In this document: positions 6,990-15,807 of the stretch, piece by piece | Layout of the letters: every line of letters begins with the position of its first letter | Numbering within the stretch: position 1 is the first letter of the stretch | Assembly (NCBI GenBank): GCA_947589045.1 | Contig: CANQBQ010000008.1 | Span: 1 to 64,000 of the forward strand | Length of the DNA: 64,000 nt | Direction of reading: 5' to 3' | From: an uncultured Clostridia bacterium | Lineage (GTDB): Bacteria; Bacillota; Clostridia; Monoglobales; Monoglobaceae | The notes under the pieces: generated by a model | The model's database searches: none | What the model was told of the DNA's origin: nothing | What the model saw: the letters and a program-made list of their open reading frames with translations, nothing else | Position numbers and translations under genes: made by a program

Positions 6990-9900
6990 ATGAACAACGA
7001 GTATGAAATCAACTCAAAAGAATATTGGGACAAACGCTTTAATTCGGGTGACTGGGACGAGAAGAACGGTCCTTCGCAAAGCCTGTTTTTCTATAATCTT
7101 GCGCTTCGCGGTCTGCCCGACTGGTTTGTGCGCGACATAAGTGCGAACCGTCTCTCAATATGCGACTTCGGCTGTGCCGAAGGGGAGGGTGTTTCGGTGC
7201 TCGGCGACGCGTTCCCGCACAGCGACGTTGCGGGGCTCGATATTTCGGAGCCCGCGGTTGCTCTCGCACGCGAGCGTTACCCGCGGCACTCGTTTTTCTG
7301 CGGGGATATAGACTCGTTCGACCGCCTCTATGACGTAATGTTTTCCTCCAATACGTTGGAGCATTTTAAAAAACCAACCGAGGTTTTCTCAAAGCTGATT
7401 TCGCATACCAAAAAATATGTCGTGGTTTTAATTCCGTTCCGTGAGGAAAATCGTATTGACGAGCATTTTTCCTCTTTTGACTACTCGTCGTTTCCGCTGG
7501 AGCACGGAGATTTTTCGCTTGTGCATTTTAAAGAATACGACTGCCGCGACGACGAAAACACAATGTGGGCGGGCTTTCAGCTTCTTGTCATATATCAAAA
7601 GCGCGGCACCGAGGGATACAAAGAGCGCACCCTTGCGGGAATGGAGAGCGGAAGCTGGGACTCTCTTATAGATAGCCGCGGCGAAATAAAGCGCCGCGAG
7701 GAGGAGGCAAACGCCGCAAAAGAAAGTGCGGACACTCTGCGCGATGAGATTGCCGAACGGGACAGCATTATTGCGGCTCTCAGAGAGCAGGCGGAAGAAA
7801 ACCGCAACGCAATCAGGCAGATACAGTTTGAGGCGGCACAGCATAAGCAAGCCGCGCTCGACCTTAGAAAGACCTACGTCTGGAAAACAGGTATAACCAT
7901 AGAAAAACTGCTGAAGGTGACCGGTATAGCGTTCATTCGTTCGCTTCTGGCGCTTTCCGACTTTGCACATTCGGGACTTTATCTCACGCTGAGAAAGGGC
8001 TTTAACGAAGCGTTCAACCGTGTCAACGTGAGCAAAAACAAACGCAAAAACATTGCACTCTGCAAGGAGAAGTTCCTGCGGTACAAGCGAGAGCGCAACG
8101 AAACCGCGAAGGTGGAACTGAGCGGCATAAAATGCGTCTGCACCGAGGGGCTGGTGTCAATCGTACTGCCCGTTTTAAACGGCGAGGACGTGCTCGGCGA
8201 GGCGATAGACTCTGTTTTGGCGCAGACCTACAAAAAATTTGAGCTTATAATAATCGACGACGGCTCGACCGACGGCACGGCGGGCATTGCGGACGAGTAC
8301 GCCCGCCGCGACAGCAGAATAAGAGTCGTGCATCAGGAAAACCGCAAAATCCCCGAGGCGCTGTCTCTCGGATTTTCGCTTGCGTCGGGCGAGTTTCGCA
8401 CATGGACGAGCGCGGACAATATCCTGCTCCCCGAATGTCTGGCGGTGCTTGTCAAAAATCTGAACCGCAAGCGCGATGCGGCGATGGTTTACGGCAATAT
8501 GCGGCTGATAAACAAAAGCGGCAGGATAAAGAGGGGGCATTTCTGGTACGAAAAGCCGTTTTTCAGCGGCAATGTAATACTCCCCTCAAACGCGGACGCG
8601 CTCAACACCTACGCAAACAACACGATAGGCGCGGCGTTTATGTACCGCGCGAGCGCCGAGGCAATCCTCGGAAAATACTCAAAATACAAGTACACTCTGG
8701 AAGACTACGACTACTGGATGCGTCTCAATTCACTGCTCAAAATAGCTCATACAGACGAGCAGGAGCCGCTCTACCTTTACCGCCGCCACGACAAATCGCT
8801 GACCGCGCACGACAAGGAGTTCGGCATAACGCGCAACCGCTACAAGCTGATGACGCTCGACGATTACAGGCGCGATTTTTATATGTCTCCGCTGATATGG
8901 GTGGTCGAGGGCGATGACGACGCACGAAAAGAGAGATTTTGCGCCGCCGTACTGAAGGCGGGACATCTTATTATGGACAGGGAGCGCGTACTGTCGCTCG
9001 AGCTTCCCGAAATTATGCCAAACGTATGCTACATCTTTTTCGGCAAAGACCCCGACGCCGAGGTCTTAAAGCAGATGAAAAAATATTCGGCGTCCGTCTG
9101 GGCGTCGCCCGGCCTGCCCGCCGAAAACGGCGAGTATAGTGACGCGGAGAGCTTGTTTGATATAAAAATAACCTCCGACAAGAGCGCGAAGCTGCGCGGC
9201 GGTTGGATTTTTGCCGACACTCCCGAAAACATTTTCGCGTTTTCGGACAGCAAAATCAAGAACGATATTCTGTACGAGCTTGAGGGAATGACCGAGGAGG
9301 AGCCGAAGTACGAAAAGAAGGTTTCGGTGATAATCTGCACCTATATGCGCGGCGAAAAGCTGATCGACGCGCTTTGGTCGGTGCTCCGTCAGTCGTTTGG
9401 GAAAAAGCAGTATGAAATTATAATAGTGGACAACGCTCCCGAAAGCTCGGGGCTTCGCGCCGAGCTTGAGCCGTTTATAAGGCGTTTTTCGGAGTTTGAC
9501 GGATTTATACGCTATATAGCGGTGCCGCAGAAGGGCTTGTCCAGCGCGAGAAACGCGGGTATGTGGAACGCGCGCGGGCAGTTCCTGCTCTTTATCGACG
9601 ACGACGCTATCGCCGATTACTACCTTATTGAAGAAATTTTTACCGCGTTTAAATATCACGAGGAGGCGGGCGTTATAGGCGGTCAGATAATCCTTGACGT
9701 GCCGTTCCCGCGCCCCGAGGTACTGCTGAGCGGAAAAGAGAGCCTCTGGAGCCAGTTTATCGTGACCGATTCGGTCTACAAGGAGTCGCACGAGCAGTTT
9801 GAATTTCCCTATGGGGCAAACTTTGCCGCAAGACGAAGCGCGCTATGGCGCGTCGGAGGATTTCGCGCCTGCTACGGAAGGCGCGGGAACGACTTTTCGG

Positions 9901-10262
9901 GCGGCGAGGAAACGGCGGTTTCGTTCAAGATGCGTCAGGTCGGCTACACCGTCGGTATCCAGCCCACCGCGAAGGTGCTGCACCGCGTCGACCACGACAG
10001 ATTTACGAGGGAACACGTTAAAAAAACCATTTACGCGGGTATTCTTACCTCGCACCGATTTTTTCTCGACCTGCACACCCAGGTAGGCTGGACCGAAAAA
10101 TATGTGAAAAATCAAATTAAGATAACCAAAAAGGAAATTCGCCGCTATATCAAAAAGGGCTACGACAACATAGACATTTTCTATAAGCAATGCCACCTGT
10201 CGGCTTACAAAAAGCTGCTTGAAACGTTTGACAGCGGATTTGGAGAAAAGAAAGAAAAGTAA
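6990..10262 (+). CDS. Methyltransferase - coiled coil - double GT2 fusion protein
   Basis: 1090 residues, cytoplasmic glycan assembly enzyme. Domains: SAM-dependent methyltransferase (about 40-210; motif ICDFGCAEGEG, then LDIS and SSNTLEHF); coiled coil (about 230-295); a GT-A family 2 glycosyltransferase (about 385-610; VSIVLPVLNGED, IIDDGSTDGT, TSADN); a second GT2 (about 775-1010; VSVIICTYMRGE, SSARNAG, LFIDDDAIAD). By analogy with WbdD-type systems, the methyltransferase could cap the chain whose end the upstream Wzt-like C-terminal domain recognises; this is inference. The part after residue 365 is paralogous to the next gene product. Start ATG 6990, 17 bp after the ATPase gene. Confidence 0.85.
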   Translation: MNNEYEINSKEYWDKRFNSGDWDEKNGPSQSLFFYNLALRGLPDWFVRDISANRLSICDFGCAEGEGVSVLGDAFPHSDVAGLDISEPAVALARERYPRHSFFCGDIDSFDRLYDVMFSSNTLEHFKKPTEVFSKLISHTKKYVVVLIPFREENRIDEHFSSFDYSSFPLEHGDFSLVHFKEYDCRDDENTMWAGFQLLVIYQKRGTEGYKERTLAGMESGSWDSLIDSRGEIKRREEEANAAKESADTLRDEIAERDSIIAALREQAEENRNAIRQIQFEAAQHKQAALDLRKTYVWKTGITIEKLLKVTGIAFIRSLLALSDFAHSGLYLTLRKGFNEAFNRVNVSKNKRKNIALCKEKFLRYKRERNETAKVELSGIKCVCTEGLVSIVLPVLNGEDVLGEAIDSVLAQTYKKFELIIIDDGSTDGTAGIADEYARRDSRIRVVHQENRKIPEALSLGFSLASGEFRTWTSADNILLPECLAVLVKNLNRKRDAAMVYGNMRLINKSGRIKRGHFWYEKPFFSGNVILPSNADALNTYANNTIGAAFMYRASAEAILGKYSKYKYTLEDYDYWMRLNSLLKIAHTDEQEPLYLYRRHDKSLTAHDKEFGITRNRYKLMTLDDYRRDFYMSPLIWVVEGDDDARKERFCAAVLKAGHLIMDRERVLSLELPEIMPNVCYIFFGKDPDAEVLKQMKKYSASVWASPGLPAENGEYSDAESLFDIKITSDKSAKLRGGWIFADTPENIFAFSDSKIKNDILYELEGMTEEEPKYEKKVSVIICTYMRGEKLIDALWSVLRQSFGKKQYEIIIVDNAPESSGLRAELEPFIRRFSEFDGFIRYIAVPQKGLSSARNAGMWNARGQFLLFIDDDAIADYYLIEEIFTAFKYHEEAGVIGGQIILDVPFPRPEVLLSGKESLWSQFIVTDSVYKESHEQFEFPYGANFAARRSALWRVGGFRACYGRRGNDFSGGEETAVSFKMRQVGYTVGIQPTAKVLHRVDHDRFTREHVKKTIYAGILTSHRFFLDLHTQVGWTEKYVKNQIKITKKEIRRYIKKGYDNIDIFYKQCHLSAYKKLLETFDSGFGEKKEK

Positions 10263-10303
10263 GTATATTCAAGACATATGAGATTATTATAGGGGAGATT
10301 GTT

Positions 10304-12538
10304 ATGAATATTCCTAAGCTGTTTTTTTCAAGGTTCAAAAACGGCGGCGAGGACTCCAAGCCGCTCAACCTCTATCAGTATAAATTTTTAAGGTACAAGC
10401 AGGCGCGCAACCGTATATACCCGCTCGATATGAGCAAAATCAAGTACGGCGGCGAGGAGGGCTTGGTCTCGATAATTATGCCCGTCTACAACGGCGGAGA
10501 TATGCTTCGCGACGCCTTGGACTCTGTCCTGGAGCAGACCTATCGCAATTTTGAGCTGATAGTTATAAACGACGGCTCGACCGATAACTCCTCTCTCATC
10601 GCGCATGAGTACGCAAAGCGCGATACGAGGGTAACCGTGACAGACCAGGAGAATATGAAAATTCCGCGCACCCTCTCCCGCGGGTTCTCTATGGCTAAGG
10701 GCGAGTTTTACACATGGACGAGCGCAGACAACATTATGCCGCGCAACTACATCGAAACGATGGTTGAGGCTCTGCAAAGCGACCCGTCGCTCGGAATGGT
10801 CTACGGAAATATGCGCCTTATCGACGCAAAGGGCAAGATATACCGCCGCCACGGCTGGTACGAAAAGCCCCTCGCGAGCGGCAACGTAATTCTTCCGAAC
10901 AACGCGTATGAGCTCAACACCTACGCCAACAACACGATAGGCGCGGCGTTTATGTACCGCGCGGAGGCGGGCGGCATTCTGGGCGAATACTCCCGCTACA
11001 AGCACACCTTGGAGGACTACGACTACTGGATGAGGCTCAACTCTCTGTTTAAACTGCGCCACATCAAGAGCGAGGAGCCTGTCTACTTCTACCGCTGGCA
11101 CAACAAATCGCTGACCGCGCAGGACAAAAAGCTCGGCATAACCAAAAGCCGCTATAAGCTGATGGTGCTCGACGATTTCAGACGCGACTTTTATCTCACA
11201 CCGCTTTTGTGGGCGGTGACGGGCGGCGACGAAGCGGACGGCTTCAAACGTGCGCTGAAAGATGCGGGTCACATTCTCATCGACAACGAGAGTATGTCGC
11301 GGCTCTATTTCGGACGCGAGGCGAGAAACCTCTGCGTTGTGAGCTTTGACGGCACTCTGCCCGAATATGTGCCGCACGGAGCGGTCAAAGTATGCGTTAT
11401 GCCCAACACCGCGTTTGTGCCTGAGGGCTTCGACGTCTATATCTCCCAAAGCCGCGAAAATTTAAAGCATATCGACGGCTACAAGGGCTGGTTCTACGCC
11501 GAAAATTCGCAGGCTATGTTCTCTTTGCTCGACGCAAAAATCAAAAATGAGCTGCTCTACCGTATGGAGGGCGTTATAGAGAGTGAAAAGAGATACGAAA
11601 AGCGCATTTCCGCAATAGTATGCACGACGGGAGTGAGCATAAGTCTGTCGGATTGCCTCGAGTCGCTTTGCAATCAGGATTATAACCCCGACAATTTTGA
11701 AATCATACTCGTCAACAACAGTCCGAGCAACGAGAGCGTCCGAGACGTTGTTGACAAAATGCGAAAAACATATCCGCAGGTTGAAATAAATTATCTCACC
11801 GCACCGCTGTGCGGGCTGTCGTTCGCGAGGAACGCGGGTCTTTGGGAGGCGCGCGGCGAGTACATTTTGTATATCGACGACGACGCGGTTGCCGAGCGCG
11901 ACGTGCTGAGCCAAACCGTTCGGGCGTTCGACGAGCACCCCGAGGCGGGAGTTATAGGCGGTCAGATAATTCTGGAAACGCCCAACCCCACCCCCTCTAT
12001 CGTCACAAAGGAAACGAGGGGTCTGTGGAGCGAGCTTATAATCGACGGCAATCTCTACCGCACCGCCGACAACTACGGCGAATTTCCGTACGGCGCAAAT
12101 TTCGCGGTACGCACGCAGTCGCTTATGCAGATAGGCGGCTTCAGATGCACCTACGGCAGAATAGGCGACAACTACGGCGGCGGAGAGGAAACGCTGGTAT
12201 GCTTTATGATGAAAGAAATAGAAAAGACGGTCGGACTCAATCCGCTTTCAAAGGTTTACCACCGCGTTGACTTCTCGCGCTACACCAACGAGCATATCGA
12301 AAAAACCGCCTACGCAGGCGTTATGGTGCAGTATCAGCTGCGGCGCGACCTTTACGCTCCCCAGGATTGGAGCGACCGCGACATTGCGGCACGCGCCGAA
12401 AAATTCGATGCGGGCAAAGGACCCGACTCGCAGTACAAAAACGCGGTCGCACGCGCGTTCCGCGACGTTATGAAGCAGCGCGCCAAGGATTACGAATTTT
12501 TGAGGAGCTTCGGCAAACAGGATGAAAACCGAAATTAA
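10304..12538 (+). CDS. Double GT2 glycosyltransferase
   Basis: 744 residues with two family 2 glycosyltransferase domains: about 50-280 (VSIIMPVYNGGD, VINDGSTDN, TSADN) and about 430-665 (ISAIVCTT, LSFARNAGLWEARG, LYIDDDAV). It aligns end to end with residues about 365-1090 of the preceding protein, including shared blocks such as NTYANNTIGAAFMYRAEA (one change), so a tandem duplication followed by divergence is the simplest reading. It lacks the methyltransferase and coiled coil. ATG 10304 has a GGGGAG site. It overlaps the next gene by 17 bp. Donor and acceptor sugars are not predictable. Confidence 0.85.
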   Translation: MNIPKLFFSRFKNGGEDSKPLNLYQYKFLRYKQARNRIYPLDMSKIKYGGEEGLVSIIMPVYNGGDMLRDALDSVLEQTYRNFELIVINDGSTDNSSLIAHEYAKRDTRVTVTDQENMKIPRTLSRGFSMAKGEFYTWTSADNIMPRNYIETMVEALQSDPSLGMVYGNMRLIDAKGKIYRRHGWYEKPLASGNVILPNNAYELNTYANNTIGAAFMYRAEAGGILGEYSRYKHTLEDYDYWMRLNSLFKLRHIKSEEPVYFYRWHNKSLTAQDKKLGITKSRYKLMVLDDFRRDFYLTPLLWAVTGGDEADGFKRALKDAGHILIDNESMSRLYFGREARNLCVVSFDGTLPEYVPHGAVKVCVMPNTAFVPEGFDVYISQSRENLKHIDGYKGWFYAENSQAMFSLLDAKIKNELLYRMEGVIESEKRYEKRISAIVCTTGVSISLSDCLESLCNQDYNPDNFEIILVNNSPSNESVRDVVDKMRKTYPQVEINYLTAPLCGLSFARNAGLWEARGEYILYIDDDAVAERDVLSQTVRAFDEHPEAGVIGGQIILETPNPTPSIVTKETRGLWSELIIDGNLYRTADNYGEFPYGANFAVRTQSLMQIGGFRCTYGRIGDNYGGGEETLVCFMMKEIEKTVGLNPLSKVYHRVDFSRYTNEHIEKTAYAGVMVQYQLRRDLYAPQDWSDRDIAARAEKFDAGKGPDSQYKNAVARAFRDVMKQRAKDYEFLRSFGKQDENRN

Positions 12539-13952
12539 AAATTTCTTTACAAAGGTTACAAAGAGCGAAAATATTTTTTGCTTACTCACGGTCATATTTC
12601 TCGTTTGGCTGCTTTTGGTAAACCCGATTGCGGGAATTGCCGACAACGGTGACTTTAACCGCGCGCTTATGCCGAACTATATGACCGTTCCCGACGACGT
12701 GGTATATTTTGATTTGGTGACGGAGGAGTACACTATAATAAATCCTCTGCCGATAATTTACCCGTCGTATGTAAACGCGCATATACTGCCCGTTATGACC
12801 GCAAAAATGTTAAATGTGCTGACCTACTCACGCGAGGTCTTTAACATCCGCTTTATGAGCGCGGTCTACATTATGCTTTTCGCGGCCGCGATGTGCCTTA
12901 TACTGCGCGGCTTTAAGCTGAAAAGGCTGTGGCAGAATGTTTTGCTGTTTTCCCTGTTCGTGTTTATGTTTGCAAACAGCGGAAACGCGCTCTATTTCGG
13001 CAGTCTTTACGCCGAGCCCGCGGCGTTTGTGTTTTTCCTCGCGGCGGCGGGCTGCCTGAGGCTTTGCGTAAAGTCGGACAAGCCGTGCTTTGGTATGTAT
13101 ATCGCATTTTTGGTGTTCGCGGCGCTGTTCTTCGGCTCCAAAATGCAGTACGCCCCGCTCGCGGTGCTTCTGATACCGCTCTCCGCCTATGCCGTGCGTG
13201 TCTTTCGCGAGCGAAAAACGGCAATACTCACCGTTACGGTTGTCGGCTGCGTCGCCTGCCTTATGTTTTACATATGCCAGCCGTCCTACCTCGACAACGT
13301 GACTACGTATAACGCGGTGTTTCGCGGCATAGTGACCGACGAGGAGAGCGCCGAGTATCTCGACGAGCTGGGCTTGCCGAAGGAGTACGCCGCACTCGCG
13401 GGCACGGGCGCGTTCGACGACGAACACCCCATAGATATATACTCGGACGAGTTCAACGAAAATTTTTACGAAAAAATGAGCAAGGGCAAGCTGGTAAAGT
13501 TTTACCTGACGCATCCGCTCTTTTTTATAAACACGCTTGAGGAAAACGCAAAGTCGTGCTACTTAAACCAGCCCAAGTATCTCGGCAACCGCACCGCGTC
13601 ATACAGCGCGGAAAAAGTGTCATTCGGCGGGCTTCAGCATTACTGCGACTTTAAATTAAAGTTTTTCCCGAAAAACTTTTGGTGTATCGCGGCGTTTTTG
13701 GCGTTGTACGCGGCGTGGCTCGTGTTACGATTTAAAAGGGGTTCAAAGGGCGAGCGGCTGTGGACTGTGTTTTTGATGATGCTCATTGTGTTTGCGGCGG
13801 TGCAATATGTACTTCCGACCGTGGGCGACGGCGGAGCAGATCTCGCAAAGCAGCTCTATATGTTCAATATATCGTTGGACTTCCTGCTGTTTTGTATGAT
13901 ATGCTCGTTTGCGGAATTTTTGACTGAGAAATGGGAGGACAGAGAATGTTGA
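12522..13952 (+). CDS. Polytopic membrane protein of a glycan cluster (possible GT-C enzyme)
   Basis: 476 residues with about 9-10 membrane segments: residues 20-37 near the N-terminus, a dense run at 100-240, and more at 390-460. An early extracytoplasmic loop contains IADNGDFNRAL, an acidic motif placed as the catalytic Asp is in lipid-linked-sugar GT-C transferases; WsfD-like proteins carry a similar motif. A large soluble loop spans about 245-370. The start overlaps the double-GT gene by 17 bp and the end overlaps the kinase gene, so it belongs to the same operon. Assignment as a transferase is inference; a membrane protein of unknown role is the safe call. Confidence 0.65.
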   Translation: MKTEIKNFFTKVTKSENIFCLLTVIFLVWLLLVNPIAGIADNGDFNRALMPNYMTVPDDVVYFDLVTEEYTIINPLPIIYPSYVNAHILPVMTAKMLNVLTYSREVFNIRFMSAVYIMLFAAAMCLILRGFKLKRLWQNVLLFSLFVFMFANSGNALYFGSLYAEPAAFVFFLAAAGCLRLCVKSDKPCFGMYIAFLVFAALFFGSKMQYAPLAVLLIPLSAYAVRVFRERKTAILTVTVVGCVACLMFYICQPSYLDNVTTYNAVFRGIVTDEESAEYLDELGLPKEYAALAGTGAFDDEHPIDIYSDEFNENFYEKMSKGKLVKFYLTHPLFFINTLEENAKSCYLNQPKYLGNRTASYSAEKVSFGGLQHYCDFKLKFFPKNFWCIAAFLALYAAWLVLRFKRGSKGERLWTVFLMMLIVFAAVQYVLPTVGDGGADLAKQLYMFNISLDFLLFCMICSFAEFLTEKWEDREC

Positions 13953-15745
13953 AGAAATTTCACTTCAAAAAGCTCCAATGGAAGCTCGTGCTTATGCTCG
14001 TAGTTCTGGTCACGGCGGTTATGCTTGTCGTAGGCGTGTTCCTGCTGACAAACATCTCGAATTTCTACCGCGACGATTTCAGAAACGGCATCGAGCAAAC
14101 CCTCTCCGAGGGGCTGAGCGCGGATATAAATAAGGTCATCACCGAAAATAGCGGCGACTCGTGCGCGGAGGAGCTTGACGCGCTTTTGTCGTCTTATTCG
14201 GGTCGGCTCGGCATAAGCGGAACGCGCACCGCCCTTATTCTAAACGCAAAGGACGGTTCTATCGCCGCCCCCGTTTCGGAGCTCGGCGGCGCGGTCGAAA
14301 AAACGCCGAACATTCTCACGGCGATGGACGGAAACGTCGGAAACAGCATAAAAATATCCGACTCGTTTATGGACTACGCCCGTCCGTTCGGCACGGGAGA
14401 TGACGGCTTTATTCTCTACATCAGAGACGCGAAAACGTCGGCAAACAGTCTTACGAGGATTATGATGTCGATAATTTTGCGCGCTATGCTGATAGGCATA
14501 TTGGTTTCGCTGTTTCTCGGCTTTTTCCTCGCAAAAACCATCACCAGCCCCATATCCAAGCTGACGGGACGCGCGAGGCAGTTTGCGGAGGGAGATTTCG
14601 ACACCTCATTTGCGATAGAGAGCCGCACAAAGGACGAGATAGGCTCTCTTATCGAGACGTTTAATTATATGGGTACGGTTATGAACAGTGCGCTCGGCGC
14701 GCTGGAGAGCGAAAAGCACAAGGTCGAGATTATTCTCGAGCACATTTCAAGCGGAGTTATGGCGTTTAACACCGAGCAGGAGCTTATCCACATAAATTCC
14801 GCCGCGAAACAGCTTTTCAAGTTTGAGGACGGCGCGCTGTCGGATTTGAAGTTTGACGACTTCTTTGAAACGCTCGGCGCGAACGTATATATGGCGGAGT
14901 TCTTGTATCTCGAAAAATCCAAAAACGTGACGCGCGACATACCCATACGCAAAATGAACGTAAAGGCGTCCTTCGCGCCGTTTAAGACCGACAGCGGAAA
15001 GACGGACGGCATAGTCGTTGTGTTTGAGGACGTGACCGAACAGGTCGCGCTCGACACATCAAGGCGCAACTTTGTCGCAGAGGTATCGCACGAGCTTAAA
15101 ACTCCGCTAACGGTTATAAAAACATACGCCGAAACGCTCCAGGGTATAGAGGACCGAGACTCTATGCTTCCGTTTATCAAAACAATAGAAACCGAGACCG
15201 ACAAAATGACAAATCTCGTCCGCAATCTTTTGGAACTGTCGCGCTTTGACTCCAACGAGTTCAGGCTCAGCAAGCAGCCGTTCTCGCTGGACGAAATGCT
15301 TTTATACCTTATCCAGACGTACAAAATAGAGGCGGAGAAGAAGCGCATAACGCTGAGCTACATACCCTCCAAGATACCCTCCACGATATACGCCGACAAG
15401 GACGCGATAGAGCGCGCGCTTCGCAACATACTCTCAAACGCGATAAAATACACCTTTGACGGCGGCAAGGTTTCGATACTGACCACCCGCGTACTCAATG
15501 AGGTTTATATTAAAATCGAGGACAACGGCAAGGGTATTCCGCAGGCGGATCTTGCTCACGTTTTCGAGCGTTTCTACCGCGTCGATAAATCCCGCGCGAG
15601 AAACGAGGGCGGCACCGGACTCGGACTCTCGATTGCCAAAGAGATAGTAAACCGCCACGGCGGAGACATCACGATAGAGAGTAAGCTCGGCAGATATACG
15701 CGCGTCACTGTCAAAATCCCGCTCATAGATAACGACGACAAATAA
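13946..15745 (+). CDS. Membrane sensor histidine kinase, WalK/PhoR type
   Basis: Autophosphorylating sensor kinase of 599 residues. Order: TM1 (about 12-34), extracytoplasmic sensor (about 35-170), TM2 (about 176-196), HAMP (about 195-250), PAS (about 260-365), HisKA with SHELKTPLTVIKTYAE (phospho-His near residue 385), HATPase with NILSNAIKYT, EDNGKGIP and GGTGLGLSIA. ATG 13946 is chosen over 13931 because GGGAGGACAGAG precedes it. No response regulator is adjacent on either side, which is unusual for this class. It is translationally coupled to the glycan cluster, and may sense envelope state; this is inference. Confidence 0.9.
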   Translation: MLKKFHFKKLQWKLVLMLVVLVTAVMLVVGVFLLTNISNFYRDDFRNGIEQTLSEGLSADINKVITENSGDSCAEELDALLSSYSGRLGISGTRTALILNAKDGSIAAPVSELGGAVEKTPNILTAMDGNVGNSIKISDSFMDYARPFGTGDDGFILYIRDAKTSANSLTRIMMSIILRAMLIGILVSLFLGFFLAKTITSPISKLTGRARQFAEGDFDTSFAIESRTKDEIGSLIETFNYMGTVMNSALGALESEKHKVEIILEHISSGVMAFNTEQELIHINSAAKQLFKFEDGALSDLKFDDFFETLGANVYMAEFLYLEKSKNVTRDIPIRKMNVKASFAPFKTDSGKTDGIVVVFEDVTEQVALDTSRRNFVAEVSHELKTPLTVIKTYAETLQGIEDRDSMLPFIKTIETETDKMTNLVRNLLELSRFDSNEFRLSKQPFSLDEMLLYLIQTYKIEAEKKRITLSYIPSKIPSTIYADKDAIERALRNILSNAIKYTFDGGKVSILTTRVLNEVYIKIEDNGKGIPQADLAHVFERFYRVDKSRARNEGGTGLGLSIAKEIVNRHGGDITIESKLGRYTRVTVKIPLIDNDDK

Positions 15746-15761
15746 AATAAATTCAAAATAA

Positions 15762-15798
15762 AAAAATCAGCAGATTTTAAATCTGCTGATTTTTATTT
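15762..15798. terminator. Bidirectional terminator between the kinase gene and rpoC
   Basis: A nearly perfect palindrome (AATCAGCAGATTT against AAATCTGCTGATT) with A/T runs on both sides, serving the convergent kinase and rpoC transcripts. Confidence 0.85.
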
Positions 15799-15807
15799 TA
15801 TGTGAGA

